The position numbers and the translations under genes were made by a program. A stretch of DNA of 64,000 nt from JBDWFY01 sp965275915 (GTDB taxonomy: Bacteria; Pseudomonadota; Alphaproteobacteria; Rhizobiales; Stappiaceae). The notes below the pieces were generated by a model that worked only from the letters and a program-made list of their open reading frames with translations, searched no databases and was not told where the DNA came from. The stretch spans positions 124,001 to 188,000 of the forward strand of contig CBDHYI010000006.1 in assembly GCA_965275915.1 (NCBI GenBank). The letters run 5' to 3'. This document shows, piece after piece, positions 52,845-61,525 of the stretch. The first letter of the stretch is position 1. Each line of letters begins with the position of its first letter.

Positions 52845-53240
52845 TCATCTAAATATTTAAAAGTGGAAGCTCATCATTTTATTTTCTTCGGGTGTCATTT
52901 CACAACTGGAATAACCGATTGGAGAAAATGATTCTTAATCAAAGAAAGCTATTCCATATAAGCTCTATGCCTTGGTCAATCATGTATCAGTTTTTGTTTC
53001 ATAATGGATGCTTTGAACCTCTGAATAAATTGAAAATCATGCGACATCTCTATCTATGCTGATCCTATTCGAAAACCTAATATAAGCAACAATTCAAATA
53101 AATGAATTATTTATATTGAAATTGCAATCTTACGGTGTTATTTTTGAAATTAAAAAAGTTATTTTAAAAATTAAAAAAGTTATTTTTTAAAAAAAGTATC
53201 TTATGCGCATTTACTTTAATGCGGCAGAGGTACTTCTATT
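52845..53240. other. AT-rich leader of the copper cassette
   Basis: About 400 bases, strikingly AT-rich compared with the rest of the window, without a supported gene. It ends with a tandem repeat directly before the oxidase gene and probably holds its promoter. Confidence 0.6.
53147..53186. repeat. Tandem 19-bp AT repeat
   Basis: AAATTAAAAAAGTTATTTT occurs exactly at 53147-53165 and 53168-53186, period 21, in phase with two helical turns. It lies about 60 bases upstream of the oxidase start. It may act as an UP-like element or a silencer target. Confidence 0.75.
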
Positions 53241-55673
53241 GTGAGAAAGTTTATGGTTCATTTTTCGAATACAAAACTTTTTGGAATGTTGATATATTGT
53301 GTCGCGATAAACTCAAGCTTCGCCCAAGAGTCAATCATTGAATATAAGAACCCGCCGATTTGCTCTTCGTTTGAATCAATTCTACCGCACAATCATTCTT
53401 TTGGATGCAATGTGAGGCCCAATGGCTTGGACCAAAATGGCGATAATCGTTATTCTGTGGAAATTGATCTAACTGCTCAAACCAAACAAATCTCAATCGG
53501 TGGGCACTCGGTAATCACGGAGAATTATGGGACCTACCTACCTCCTGTAGTCGAGGCTCGGGCAGGAGATACAGTTGTTGTCAATTTGACAAATTCGCTT
53601 GAAAAGCCAATTTCAAATCTAGGCCATGCACATGATGAGCATCATTGCGAGCCTGACGACGACCATCAAACTCCTCCGTCAAGTTCAAATCCGACAAATC
53701 TGCACTATTTCCACGGTGGGATCGTCTCGCCATGCAACGGAAACTCAGATCATCCCGGGTACTCAGATCGTCCCGAATATTGCAAAAACGTTGGCTTAAT
53801 GGGAGGCCTGCCTGACTCAGCTAGATGGGGCACCGGCGACAACGTCTATAGCTGTTTGGAAAGGGGTCAAGAGCACACGTTCACGGTGAAGATTCCGGGA
53901 TTCGAGGAGCTCAATGCGGCGGTTCTGGAACGCGTGGGGAAAATCTCCCACCCGCCCGGCCTGAACTGGTATCACTCACATCTTCACGGGATCTCTTCGA
54001 ACCAGGTCATGGGTGGCATGGCGGGATTGCTGTCAGTTGGACGCAGAGATGCAAATCTCAGGGCGAATTGCAAGGATTTGAATCCTAGTGAATGCGAAGA
54101 AACAACAGCGGAACTTCGCAGAAACACCATCGTGAAGTATGCGCTCCTGCGCGATATCTCGCTCAAAAAGAATGATGGAGGCGACTGGGCCCCCGATCCG
54201 GATGGCCAAGACTTCGACACGGGTCGCGTTTGCGGTGTCGTGGGTAAGGATGGCGTCAACTTCGTTGCCAACAACGAAGGCATGCGCAAGGGATTTTGCC
54301 AACCTAGTCTGGAGGACGACCCCTCCGTGGCCGATCCCGGCAAGCTTTGGCTTTTCACAATCAATGGTCAGAAATTCCCAACGATCGAAGTAGATGAGAC
54401 CAAGACTGGCGTCTTGCTAAGAGTGGGCAACTTAAGCCCCAACTTCGCCTACTGGCTCGAACTCTATGACCAGGAAGCTTCGGATCCCGCCAATGGTGAA
54501 TTCGTCCGAAAGAGTATGACGATCCTGAATGTCGATGGGGTCGTTCCTGCGAAGCCGCAATCCCCCGGGGACGGCACCGAACCGATTTCTGTACAGTCCT
54601 ATGAAGTTCACGACCTGCTGCTCATGCCTGCCTCACGTGTCGAGATCTATATAGATAGACGCGATATCGATATTCAGACAAAGGAAAAGAACTTTGTTCT
54701 GCGAACGAAGTATAATCGGACTGGTTATGTTCCTGCGCTTGTTCCTGTAGTTGGCGAGGACGCGGCGGACCTGGGAGGCGATCGATGGCCGGAGATCCAG
54801 CTGGCGCGGATAACGTTCAAGGCACTTGAAGAAGAACAGCCGCCGGTGCAGTTGGCGTTGAATACAGCCATCGCGGCACCGGTGGTCGAAGGCGCGGCTT
54901 TGTTGGGCCTCGCCGCCTCGGCGCCGCGAGACCCACCGCCGGGGTGCATGCGTGATCTGCGTGACGGCGAATATAGGAAAGTCGAGTTTCGAGGTAGTAG
55001 TGACGCGGGGTGGAGGATCGTCACTTCAATTATGGAGAATGGGAAAGTCGTCGAGGACGAACATGGAAACCCATTGGAGATAGATGAGCCGTTCGAGAAC
55101 TATGTCAATAAAGAAGACCATTCCATCAAGTGGGATGGTGGAGATGGGCCAGAAAAAATTCTTCATACGTGCGTCCGCTTAAACAAAAACGGAGGCGTAA
55201 AGCCTCAGTTGTGGGAGCTTTCAAATCCGACGACTAGACTGCACAATTTTCATATTCACCAGATGAAGTTTCGATTGGCCACTCTTGATGAGTTGGACAA
55301 ACATGGGATTGAACAACCACGGCTATCGAGTGTGTGTGATGGCGTGACGGATTGCAGCGGGCCTGACTATAAATTCTATCAAGCAGAGGCGCCCGATGGT
55401 AGCTCTGTCTCAAACCTTGGTAGGGCGGAGTTAGCGGAGGGCGGCACGATAAGCTCAATTATCGAGTGGCACGATACAATTCCCATGCCACCCTTCAGCA
55501 TAACACAACCCGACGGAAATCCTCTCAGTACCAGTCCAGTTTATGTGATGATGAGTTTTGTTGACGACGCTCAAGTGGGCCGCTTTGTCTACCACTGTCA
55601 TATACTTAAACATGAAGATAACGGATTGATGGCGCCCATCCAAGTGTGGGATCCAACAGCACCAGAGAGATAA
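53241..55673 (+). CDS. Exported multicopper oxidase
   Basis: Up to 810 aa from a GTG; an ATG at 53253 is an alternative start. A signal peptide (FGMLIYCVAINSSFAQ) precedes cupredoxin domains. The type 2/3 copper motifs are NLHYFHGG near 154-160 and NWYHSHLHG near 242-250. The C-terminal set is RLHNFHIHQMKF near 668-676 and VYHCHILKHEDNGLM near 784-798, with Cys-His type 1 ligands and axial Met. The length is well above the usual 450-600 aa. A His/Asp/Glu-rich insert (HAHDEHHCEPDDDHQ) lies near 129-143. Substrate unknown; metals, phenols or copper detoxification are possible. Confidence 0.9.
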   Translation: MRKFMVHFSNTKLFGMLIYCVAINSSFAQESIIEYKNPPICSSFESILPHNHSFGCNVRPNGLDQNGDNRYSVEIDLTAQTKQISIGGHSVITENYGTYLPPVVEARAGDTVVVNLTNSLEKPISNLGHAHDEHHCEPDDDHQTPPSSSNPTNLHYFHGGIVSPCNGNSDHPGYSDRPEYCKNVGLMGGLPDSARWGTGDNVYSCLERGQEHTFTVKIPGFEELNAAVLERVGKISHPPGLNWYHSHLHGISSNQVMGGMAGLLSVGRRDANLRANCKDLNPSECEETTAELRRNTIVKYALLRDISLKKNDGGDWAPDPDGQDFDTGRVCGVVGKDGVNFVANNEGMRKGFCQPSLEDDPSVADPGKLWLFTINGQKFPTIEVDETKTGVLLRVGNLSPNFAYWLELYDQEASDPANGEFVRKSMTILNVDGVVPAKPQSPGDGTEPISVQSYEVHDLLLMPASRVEIYIDRRDIDIQTKEKNFVLRTKYNRTGYVPALVPVVGEDAADLGGDRWPEIQLARITFKALEEEQPPVQLALNTAIAAPVVEGAALLGLAASAPRDPPPGCMRDLRDGEYRKVEFRGSSDAGWRIVTSIMENGKVVEDEHGNPLEIDEPFENYVNKEDHSIKWDGGDGPEKILHTCVRLNKNGGVKPQLWELSNPTTRLHNFHIHQMKFRLATLDELDKHGIEQPRLSSVCDGVTDCSGPDYKFYQAEAPDGSSVSNLGRAELAEGGTISSIIEWHDTIPMPPFSITQPDGNPLSTSPVYVMMSFVDDAQVGRFVYHCHILKHEDNGLMAPIQVWDPTAPER

Positions 55674-55744
55674 AATCGAGAACGACCCCACGCTCTTACT
55701 GTGCGGCGGTTCGAAGCCGAGCAACAAACAAAGGAGGAGTTCCA

Positions 55745-56221
55745 ATGAAACTCAATCTCACTATTCCTACAGTTGTGTTTGCAGTCGGTGGCTTCATGGC
55801 AGGAGTATCGGTCTCGAAACCAGTTTCAGCAGAAGAGATTTTTGTTGATGCTGTCGGATTAGGGACGAAATGGGAAGCTGAATGTGATCGATGCACACAA
55901 AACGGCAACGACGTCGAGATCTCGGTAGAGCCTGGTGATGTCATAGTATTTAGACAGTCGTCATTTGCTCCACACGGCATTGTGGAAATCGATGACGCGA
56001 ACGGCAAGAAGATTAGAAAGCTTGGTGAGCAAGGAGATTCGCAAATAGTCGTCGAACTAGGAGATGGCGACACGACGAAATTCGGAGAAACCTTTCCGGG
56101 AACTGGAGATGGAGTTGAAATGACAAGAATCGAAGTTAACGATAATTTTGAAGGCTCTCTCCAGCTTTGGTGCGTCTTACACACAAGTAGCATGACGGTC
56201 ACTCTTACGAGCCTCGAGTAG
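55745..56221 (+). CDS. Exported cupredoxin (single-domain type 1 copper protein)
   Basis: 158 aa with a signal peptide ending SKPVSAEE. SVEPGDVIVFRQSSFAPHGIVEI contains ligand His77 and LWCVLHTSSM contains Cys143, His146 and Met150, the standard type 1 copper set. AAGGAGG lies eight bases before the ATG at 55745. It follows the oxidase by about 70 bases on the same strand and could donate electrons to it or accept them from it. Confidence 0.85.
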   Translation: MKLNLTIPTVVFAVGGFMAGVSVSKPVSAEEIFVDAVGLGTKWEAECDRCTQNGNDVEISVEPGDVIVFRQSSFAPHGIVEIDDANGKKIRKLGEQGDSQIVVELGDGDTTKFGETFPGTGDGVEMTRIEVNDNFEGSLQLWCVLHTSSMTVTLTSLE

Positions 56222-56253
56222 CAGTGGTAGACATAATCTGAAAGGAATGTGAA

Positions 56254-57501
56254 GTGACTGATCGAAGCACCATTCAAATGCGCGACCCTCGCGGCCCGGA
56301 TTATCCGCGAGTCGAGGTCCGGGCTGGCTATCCGACCGCGTATCAGCTAGAATCTGACCAGCAACCCGGCTTCGCCTCGTCGGCAAGCGCCATTCCAGCC
56401 AAGCAGTCCACCGTCACGATTCCGGTCTCCGGTACGCAACGCATGTGCAAGGTCTCAGCTGACGGCGCACGCATCTTTACTGTCAATTCTTCCGGCACAG
56501 GCAACGTCGTCAACAGCCTCACCGAACGGGTCGACGAAACGTTCAAGGTCGCAGTTCATCCGAACCCCTCCAGACTCCCTCCGGATCAGCTGCCTCCACA
56601 GCCGATTGTAAGTCCGTTCGCGCGCGGTGGCATCAATCACAAGTACAAGAGGCTTTATGTTCCAGCGTCCTTCTACGCTGACGTGCGCGATCCCAATTTG
56701 GCTGGGTTTTTCGTTACCGCCGTCGACATTGACCCAAGCTCCGCCGACTACCTGAAATCGATTGCGTGGATCGACTGCGGCTGGTTGCCCGAGGAGATCG
56801 CGTTTTCGAATAACGAGGAAATTGGCGTGATCGCCAACTACAATCAGGGCACAGTGACGATTTTCAACGCCGCCGATGATAGTATTCTGGCAGCCGAAGT
56901 TGACGGTTTCAACGGCGCTGGTGCCGGCGACCCTGGCCCATGTGCACGCTCCGTGCGTTGTGCGAACGTGCCAGGAATAGGCAATCGCGCGTTCATGACT
57001 TTATCAGACGAGTACCCGGTCCCGGGATGTGCGGTGTTCGACCTTGACGATGCCGCGTTCACGCGAACCAACATAACCGATCCGGAGTTTACCTTCATTG
57101 ACGGCATTGCTGTAACGCCCGATCAAACCCGCCTGCTACTGGTGGACGCAGATGTTAATACATTGCGCGTGGTACGCGTCGATAGTGCCGTGCCGTCGAT
57201 CGAGCGATCGATCGCACTGCCGGGTGGTCATGCCTACTTTGGAGCGATTTCGGTCAAGGGCACCGATGACACCTGCTTCATTGCTACTGGCTTGCCTGAA
57301 CACAGCGGAACGCCATTTGGAACGTCGCTTGTGCAGGTCAACTATTTGACCGGCGCAGTAACGGAGAACCCTACGAACCTACCTGCCAATACCTGGGAAC
57401 TGGCAATCACGGAGTACGGGAGTCCTCCCGTTCCCCACGTAGTGACATGTGCATCATCGGGGTTTGTAGCGATATCGCCTGTCGGTGCAGCGGGAGTCTG
57501 A
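56254..57501 (+). CDS. Beta-propeller-like protein
   Basis: 415 aa from a GTG after AAAGGA. Repeated blade-like segments (RMCKVSADGARIFTVNSSGTGNVV, VEEIAFSNNEEIGVIANYNQGTVTIFNAAD-like, DGIAVTPDQTRLLLVDADVNTLRVVRVDS, GAISVKGTDDTCFIATG) indicate a 6-7 bladed propeller of the YncE/lactonase kind. There is no signal peptide, unlike its two cassette neighbours. Possible roles include a copper or metabolite handling partner or an intracellular lactonase-like enzyme. Confidence 0.7.
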   Translation: MTDRSTIQMRDPRGPDYPRVEVRAGYPTAYQLESDQQPGFASSASAIPAKQSTVTIPVSGTQRMCKVSADGARIFTVNSSGTGNVVNSLTERVDETFKVAVHPNPSRLPPDQLPPQPIVSPFARGGINHKYKRLYVPASFYADVRDPNLAGFFVTAVDIDPSSADYLKSIAWIDCGWLPEEIAFSNNEEIGVIANYNQGTVTIFNAADDSILAAEVDGFNGAGAGDPGPCARSVRCANVPGIGNRAFMTLSDEYPVPGCAVFDLDDAAFTRTNITDPEFTFIDGIAVTPDQTRLLLVDADVNTLRVVRVDSAVPSIERSIALPGGHAYFGAISVKGTDDTCFIATGLPEHSGTPFGTSLVQVNYLTGAVTENPTNLPANTWELAITEYGSPPVPHVVTCASSGFVAISPVGAAGV

Positions 57502-57522
57502 CCTCCGCTTGCCAGAAAGGTT

Positions 57523-57554
57523 TAAGGTCCGAATCCACCCGAGTGCGGACCTTA
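57523..57554. terminator. Inverted repeat ending the cassette
   Basis: TAAGGTCCG/CGGACCTTA (9 bp) with a 14-base loop, 21 bases after the propeller stop. There is no T tract, so termination is uncertain. Confidence 0.5.
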
Positions 57555-57614
57555 CACTTCCATAGTCGTGCGGGCGCTTTGTCCCGCTTTGCTGCCGTCC
57601 AATGACTATTTGCA

Positions 57615-57827
57615 TTAGACATCATCCCCCAGCTTAACATTCTCCCACATTTGTATTGTCTTCACCTTACCGGGACGGCGGATGATCAGGTGCCCATAAT
57701 CGCCCACCTCCGGCGACCGGGCCTTAACTCTCAGATATTCATCGGTGTCACATCTCGTGCATGAAAACGGCGAGTCGCTGGCCGGCTCCGACAAGGATCC
57801 GAAAGAGGTCCAGGAGCTGATCATCAC
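57615..57827 (-). CDS. Possible small protein or remnant next to attR
   Basis: A 70-aa frame; the part CTRCDTDEYLRVKARSPEVGDYGHLIIRRPGKV looks protein-like, with a CxxC pair. No family is recognised. A plus-strand frame over the same bases is equally short. It may be a decayed gene at the element's right end. The remainder of 57502-57974 shows no gene. Confidence 0.25.
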   Translation of the reverse strand: MMISSWTSFGSLSEPASDSPFSCTRCDTDEYLRVKARSPEVGDYGHLIIRRPGKVKTIQMWENVKLGDDV

Positions 57828-57974
57828 GAATTTCGAGGTCAGGGATGGAGTTTGGGGCTAGTTGCTTTAGGTGCGGGGAACATCTAAAAAAAGCTAGATA
57901 AAACAATGTGTTTTTTTTGGAGAGATATCGGCGTGCGGGGAGGTAAGTGATTGAAAGATATGACTTGTTTAATG

Positions 57975-57991
57975 CTCTCACCGCCCACCAT
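57975..57991. repeat. attR core
   Basis: ctctcaccgcccaccat, identical to the tRNA-Val 3' end at 15081-15097. The surrounding bases are unlike tRNA, so this is the right attachment site and not a second tRNA. Confidence 0.93.
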
Positions 57992-58060
57992 ATTTTCCCG
58001 ACATTTGCGGTCAGTCTGCTCTCTTCCATTGTTAAGAGTGTGCGACTGCGAGCGCCTGAA

Positions 58061-58076
58061 CCGATACGAATATCGG
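58061..58076. promoter_or_regulatory. Palindrome upstream of ABC operon
   Basis: CCGATACGAATATCGG, with arms CCGATA/TATCGG, lies about 117 bases before the binding-protein gene. A related ACGATATCGG occurs at 58169-58178. These may be sites for an operon regulator. Confidence 0.35.
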
Positions 58077-58192
58077 CATATTCAAAGACCGGGCGTTGTG
58101 TACAATAGTCCTATTCTGCCTACGTGGTGTTCATGTCAGGATTCAAGCAGCTGTCGTTCGAAAATATACGATATCGGTGGGAGGAAACTGCG

Positions 58193-59191
58193 GTGAGGAA
58201 AGCATTGAAATGGACTGTGGCCGCGCTGGTGCCGCTGGTGTTGCCATTGATCGCGCTCAGCGCCGCTTATGCGGGCGATACCGTCAAGCTGGGTGTTCTG
58301 AAGTTTGGTACCGTGAATTGGGAACTGGCGGCGCTGAAGCATCATGAGTTCGATACAAAAAACGGATTTGAACTTGAAGTCGTTCCGTTTGCCGGAAAAG
58401 ACGCGTCGACGGTTGCTTTCCTTGGCGGAGAAGTCGATGCCATTGTCACGGACTGGCTCTGGGTTTCCCGCATGCGGTCCGAAGGCCGGGATTACACATT
58501 TGTCCCTTATTCCTCGGCGGTTGGTGCAATCATGGTGCCGGGCGGTTCCGACATGAAAAGTCTGGCCGACCTGACGGGCAAGAAAGTCGGGGTTGCCGGT
58601 GGACCGCTCGACAAAAGCTGGCTGATGATCAAAGGACTGGCCCAACGAGACCTTGAGATCGACCTTGCAGAGGTCAATGATGTCGTGTTCGGAAAGCCAC
58701 CCTTGCTGGCCAAGAAAGCGGAGCAGGGTGAATTGGATGCCGTCCTCAATTTCTGGCATTATTCGGCCCGACTGGAAGCGAAAGGCTTTCGGCGCCTGAT
58801 CAGTGCCGCGGACGCTGCGCAGGAACTGGGCGGCACCGGGCCGGTCTCAACTATCGGGTATGTTTTTTCCCAGAAATGGGCTGAAGAAAACCCCGACAAG
58901 GCAGCGGCGTTCATTGCCGCTTCGCGCGAGACCAAAACCCTGCTTAACGAGTCTGACGAGGAATGGCAGCGTCTTCATGAAGAGGGAAAGATCAAGGACG
59001 AAGGCAGAGCGCTGACCACATTGCGTGACCGGTTCCGGGAAGGCATCCCGTCGCGTTCCCTGGAAAACGAGAAAGCGGACGCGGCTGCAATCTATGATCT
59101 TCTGTCGGAGCTCGGCGGGGAAAAACTGGTTGGACCCGGCGCAAAGATGGCAGACGGTACATATTGGTCCGGTCTGAAGAATGGATCTTAG
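58193..59191 (+). CDS. ABC transporter substrate-binding protein, NitT/TauT type
   Basis: 332 aa from a GTG start (58193) preceded by GGGAGG; the longer frame to 58124 lacks coding character at its start. The signal peptide (LKWTVAALVPLVLPLIALSAAYA) precedes VKLGVLKFGTVNWELAALKHHEFDTKNGFELEVVPFAGKDASTVAFLGGEVDAIVTDWLWVS, the SsuA/THI5-like fold. The ligand, such as a sulfonate, nitrate or a pyrimidine-type compound, cannot be told. It is the first gene of a three-gene operon. Confidence 0.85.
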   Translation: MRKALKWTVAALVPLVLPLIALSAAYAGDTVKLGVLKFGTVNWELAALKHHEFDTKNGFELEVVPFAGKDASTVAFLGGEVDAIVTDWLWVSRMRSEGRDYTFVPYSSAVGAIMVPGGSDMKSLADLTGKKVGVAGGPLDKSWLMIKGLAQRDLEIDLAEVNDVVFGKPPLLAKKAEQGELDAVLNFWHYSARLEAKGFRRLISAADAAQELGGTGPVSTIGYVFSQKWAEENPDKAAAFIAASRETKTLLNESDEEWQRLHEEGKIKDEGRALTTLRDRFREGIPSRSLENEKADAAAIYDLLSELGGEKLVGPGAKMADGTYWSGLKNGS

Positions 59192-59207
59192 GAGCAATCC
59201 GGCCCAT

Positions 59208-59963
59208 ATGAAAATAAATTCGGCACTTGTCGCCTGTGCGTCAATTGCCGGATTTGTTGCCTTGTGGTGGATAGGCGCACAGTTCGCGGATCCTCTGGTT
59301 CTGCCGGGCCCGTCCAAGACATTTGCCGCACTTTGGTCTGAAGCGGAAAGCGGTGTGCTCTTCTATCACCTCGCGGTGACCCTGCTGCGTGTGGTGTGTG
59401 CGTTTTTCGTTGCTCTGTTTGTCGGGGCGGCAATTGGTATCTTTCTGGGCCTGAATGCGACGGCCAATCGCATTTTCGATCCCTGGGTGACCCTCTTTCT
59501 GAATATTCCGGCGCTGGTGATCATTGTCCTTGCCTATATCTGGATCGGCCTGAATGAGGCGGCGGCCATTGGCGCTGTTGCTGTCAACAAGATACCCAAT
59601 GTCATTGTCACTATGCGGGAAGGGGCCCGATCGCTCTCGCCGGACTTGAACGAAATGGCGCGAGTCTACAGGTTCACCCGGAAGCAAATGCTGCTGGATG
59701 TCATCATACCGCAATTGCAACCGTTTTTTGCCGCTGCAAGCCGATCCGGTATTTCTTTGATCTGGAAGATTGTTCTTGTCGTGGAACTGCTTGGTCGGTC
59801 CAATGGTGTCGGCTTTCAGATCAATCTTCATTTCCAGCTTTTTGATGTGGCAACCATCCTGGCCTACACGTTTGCATTTATCGCTGTCATGCTGGCGATC
59901 GAAACACTGATTATTCAGCCTTGGGAAAGCCGGGCAACGCGGTGGCGGGCGGTTCATGCTTGA
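59208..59963 (+). CDS. ABC transporter permease
   Basis: 251 aa with six hydrophobic segments (SALVACASIAGFVALWWIGAQ, LLRVVCAFFVALFVGAAIGIFLGL, etc.). The coupling loop (EMARVYRFTRKQMLLDVIIPQLQPFF) fits SsuC-type permeases. GGAG lies 13 bases before the ATG at 59208; a start at 59181 that overlaps the preceding gene is possible. Confidence 0.88.
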   Translation: MKINSALVACASIAGFVALWWIGAQFADPLVLPGPSKTFAALWSEAESGVLFYHLAVTLLRVVCAFFVALFVGAAIGIFLGLNATANRIFDPWVTLFLNIPALVIIVLAYIWIGLNEAAAIGAVAVNKIPNVIVTMREGARSLSPDLNEMARVYRFTRKQMLLDVIIPQLQPFFAAASRSGISLIWKIVLVVELLGRSNGVGFQINLHFQLFDVATILAYTFAFIAVMLAIETLIIQPWESRATRWRAVHA

Positions 59964-60783
59964 TGTCCGCATCAGAGAAAAGAAATACGGCAACGGAGCG
60001 GGACATCCCGCAGGCCATCTTGCCCTGCGGGATGTCGGCTTCACGGTGCAGCGGAACGAATTTGTTTGTATCGTTGGCCCCTCCGGGTGCGGGAAAACCA
60101 CCTGTCTCAGGCTGATATTGGGTTTGGATACCCGGTTTGACGGGCAGATTTCACTCGGCGATACAGAAAATACCGGGGTTGTTTTTCAGGAGCCGCGACT
60201 GCTGCCCTGGCGAACGGTGCTGCAAAACATTGTGCTTGCGCAACGCGAGGAAGATCCCGCTCTTGTTGAAGATCTGCTGGCTGAACTGGGTTTGTCGGAA
60301 CACAAGGACTTCTTTCCCGGGCAACTGTCGCTGGGGCTGGCCCGAAGAGTGGCGCTTGCAAGGGCGTTTGCGGTAAAGCCCGCTCTTTTGGTGCTCGATG
60401 AACCGTTTGTCTCCCTGGACGAGGAGACAGCCAATCGGCTCCGGCAATTGTTGCTAAAGGTCTGGTCGTCGCGGCCGACAACGGTTCTGATGGTGACGCA
60501 CAACATTCAGGAAGCCATGCAACTTGCCGACCGCATTCTGGTTTTTTCCGGGCGCCCGGGAACGGTCAGGGGCGACTTTTCCATCGATTGCGCTCGAGAG
60601 GCGCGGACGACCTCCCAAGTTGGCAGGCTGATTGAAGACTTTCAGCAGACGTTTCAGAATGCAGAGGGGGCTGCGGAAAAGCCGGCGTCCGGTTCAACCG
60701 ATGTGGATCGTACGGCCGCAGTCGCGACAGATTTGAGAGCGGTCCTTGACTATAACATTTCTCGCGATCCTTGGATCGCGTGA
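59956..60783 (+). CDS. ABC transporter ATPase
   Basis: 275 aa. Walker A is VGPSGCGKTTCLRLI, Q-loop VVFQEPRLLPW, Walker B LLVLDEPFVSLDE and H-loop VTHNIQEA. The usual LSGGQ signature reads LSLGLARRVALARAF, so the second and later positions of the motif are altered. The start overlaps the permease by 8 bases. Confidence 0.9.
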   Translation: MLDVRIREKKYGNGAGHPAGHLALRDVGFTVQRNEFVCIVGPSGCGKTTCLRLILGLDTRFDGQISLGDTENTGVVFQEPRLLPWRTVLQNIVLAQREEDPALVEDLLAELGLSEHKDFFPGQLSLGLARRVALARAFAVKPALLVLDEPFVSLDEETANRLRQLLLKVWSSRPTTVLMVTHNIQEAMQLADRILVFSGRPGTVRGDFSIDCAREARTTSQVGRLIEDFQQTFQNAEGAAEKPASGSTDVDRTAAVATDLRAVLDYNISRDPWIA

Positions 60784-61043
60784 AATGCTCCGATCCTTTG
60801 TTTTCACGCGTATCCTAGTCGTGAAGGTAATTCAACTTTCACGGGATACGTCCTAGGAGTTATGGAATTTCGATTGAACGGTGATTTAGTCATGCCGACA
60901 AAAAATTACGGTTTACCGCCACATTCCATCTGAAATTATCCCAATTGTTCCTGTAGTGTTATCGCGATAACAGTGACCGTGAGATCGATCGTAAGGTCAT
61001 GTTTGCCGACAATCAGTCGGCGCAGCTTATTGGAGCATTTTCA

Positions 61044-61439
61044 ATGCGGACATTTTATCTTGCAGCAGCGATTTTTGCCGGACTGTCCGGTGCGGCCATG
61101 GCTGCCGATGTTGATGGCACATGGAAGACCGCCGCCAGCGGTAAAGGCTATCTTTATGTAACGATCGCATCGTGCGGCGACAAGAAATGCGGTACGATTG
61201 CCGGCGCGTTCAGCAACGCCGGACAAAAGAATGCCAGCTACAAATATCTCGGAAAGCAGATCATCTGGGACATGGAAGACCAGGGCGGCGGCTCTTTTGA
61301 CAACGGCAAGGTCTGGAGTCCGCAGGAGGAGAAGACGTTCCCGGCGAAAATGAAACTGAGCGGCGACGATCTGGAAGTCGAGGGGTGCGGTGCCGGAGGC
61401 CTGATATGCCGCGGACAGACCTGGACACGGGTCAATTAA
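61044..61439 (+). CDS. Exported DUF2147 protein
   Basis: 131 aa with a signal peptide (TFYLAAAIFAGLSGAAMA). DVDGTWKTAASGKGYLYVTIASCGDKKCGTIAGAF and SGDDLEVEGCGAGGLICRGQTWTRV match the DUF2147 beta-barrel family (envelope, unknown role). TTGGAG precedes the ATG at 61044. The gap 60784-61043 has no supported gene. Confidence 0.88.
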   Translation: MRTFYLAAAIFAGLSGAAMAADVDGTWKTAASGKGYLYVTIASCGDKKCGTIAGAFSNAGQKNASYKYLGKQIIWDMEDQGGGSFDNGKVWSPQEEKTFPAKMKLSGDDLEVEGCGAGGLICRGQTWTRVN

Positions 61440-61469
61440 AACAAGCGCTTTTTCAAGCTTTCAAAGACT

Positions 61470-61507
61470 AAGACCGTCGGGGAAAAATCACCGACGGTCT
61501 TGCTTTT
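61470..61507. terminator. Bidirectional terminator
   Basis: AAGACCGTCGG/CCGACGGTCTT stem (11 bp), 10-base loop, T run on the plus strand. It serves the DUF2147 gene and perhaps the convergent gene. Confidence 0.85.
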
Positions 61508-61525
61508 CATAACGGTTGTGAACGC

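Larger units (their letters stand above)
15081..57991. mobile_element. Siphovirus-type prophage integrated in tRNA-Val, about 42.9 kb
   Basis: The element is bounded by a 17-bp direct repeat taken from the tRNA-Val 3' end, and the integrase lies next to attL. It has a full set of modules: integration, immunity, replication, packaging, HK97-type head, long tail with tape measure, tail tip, fibres and lysis. No structural gene appears broken, so the prophage may be functional. The last 5 kb before attR is cargo unrelated to phage growth. Confidence 0.95.

Noticed and set aside
53241..57501. Insertion sequence or transposon carrying the copper genes
   Set aside because: No transposase and no terminal inverted repeats were found around the cassette; it is treated as phage cargo of unknown entry route.
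57975..57991. A second tRNA-Val or truncated tRNA at the right end
   Set aside because: Only 17 bases match the tRNA; nothing upstream can form the rest, so it is attR.
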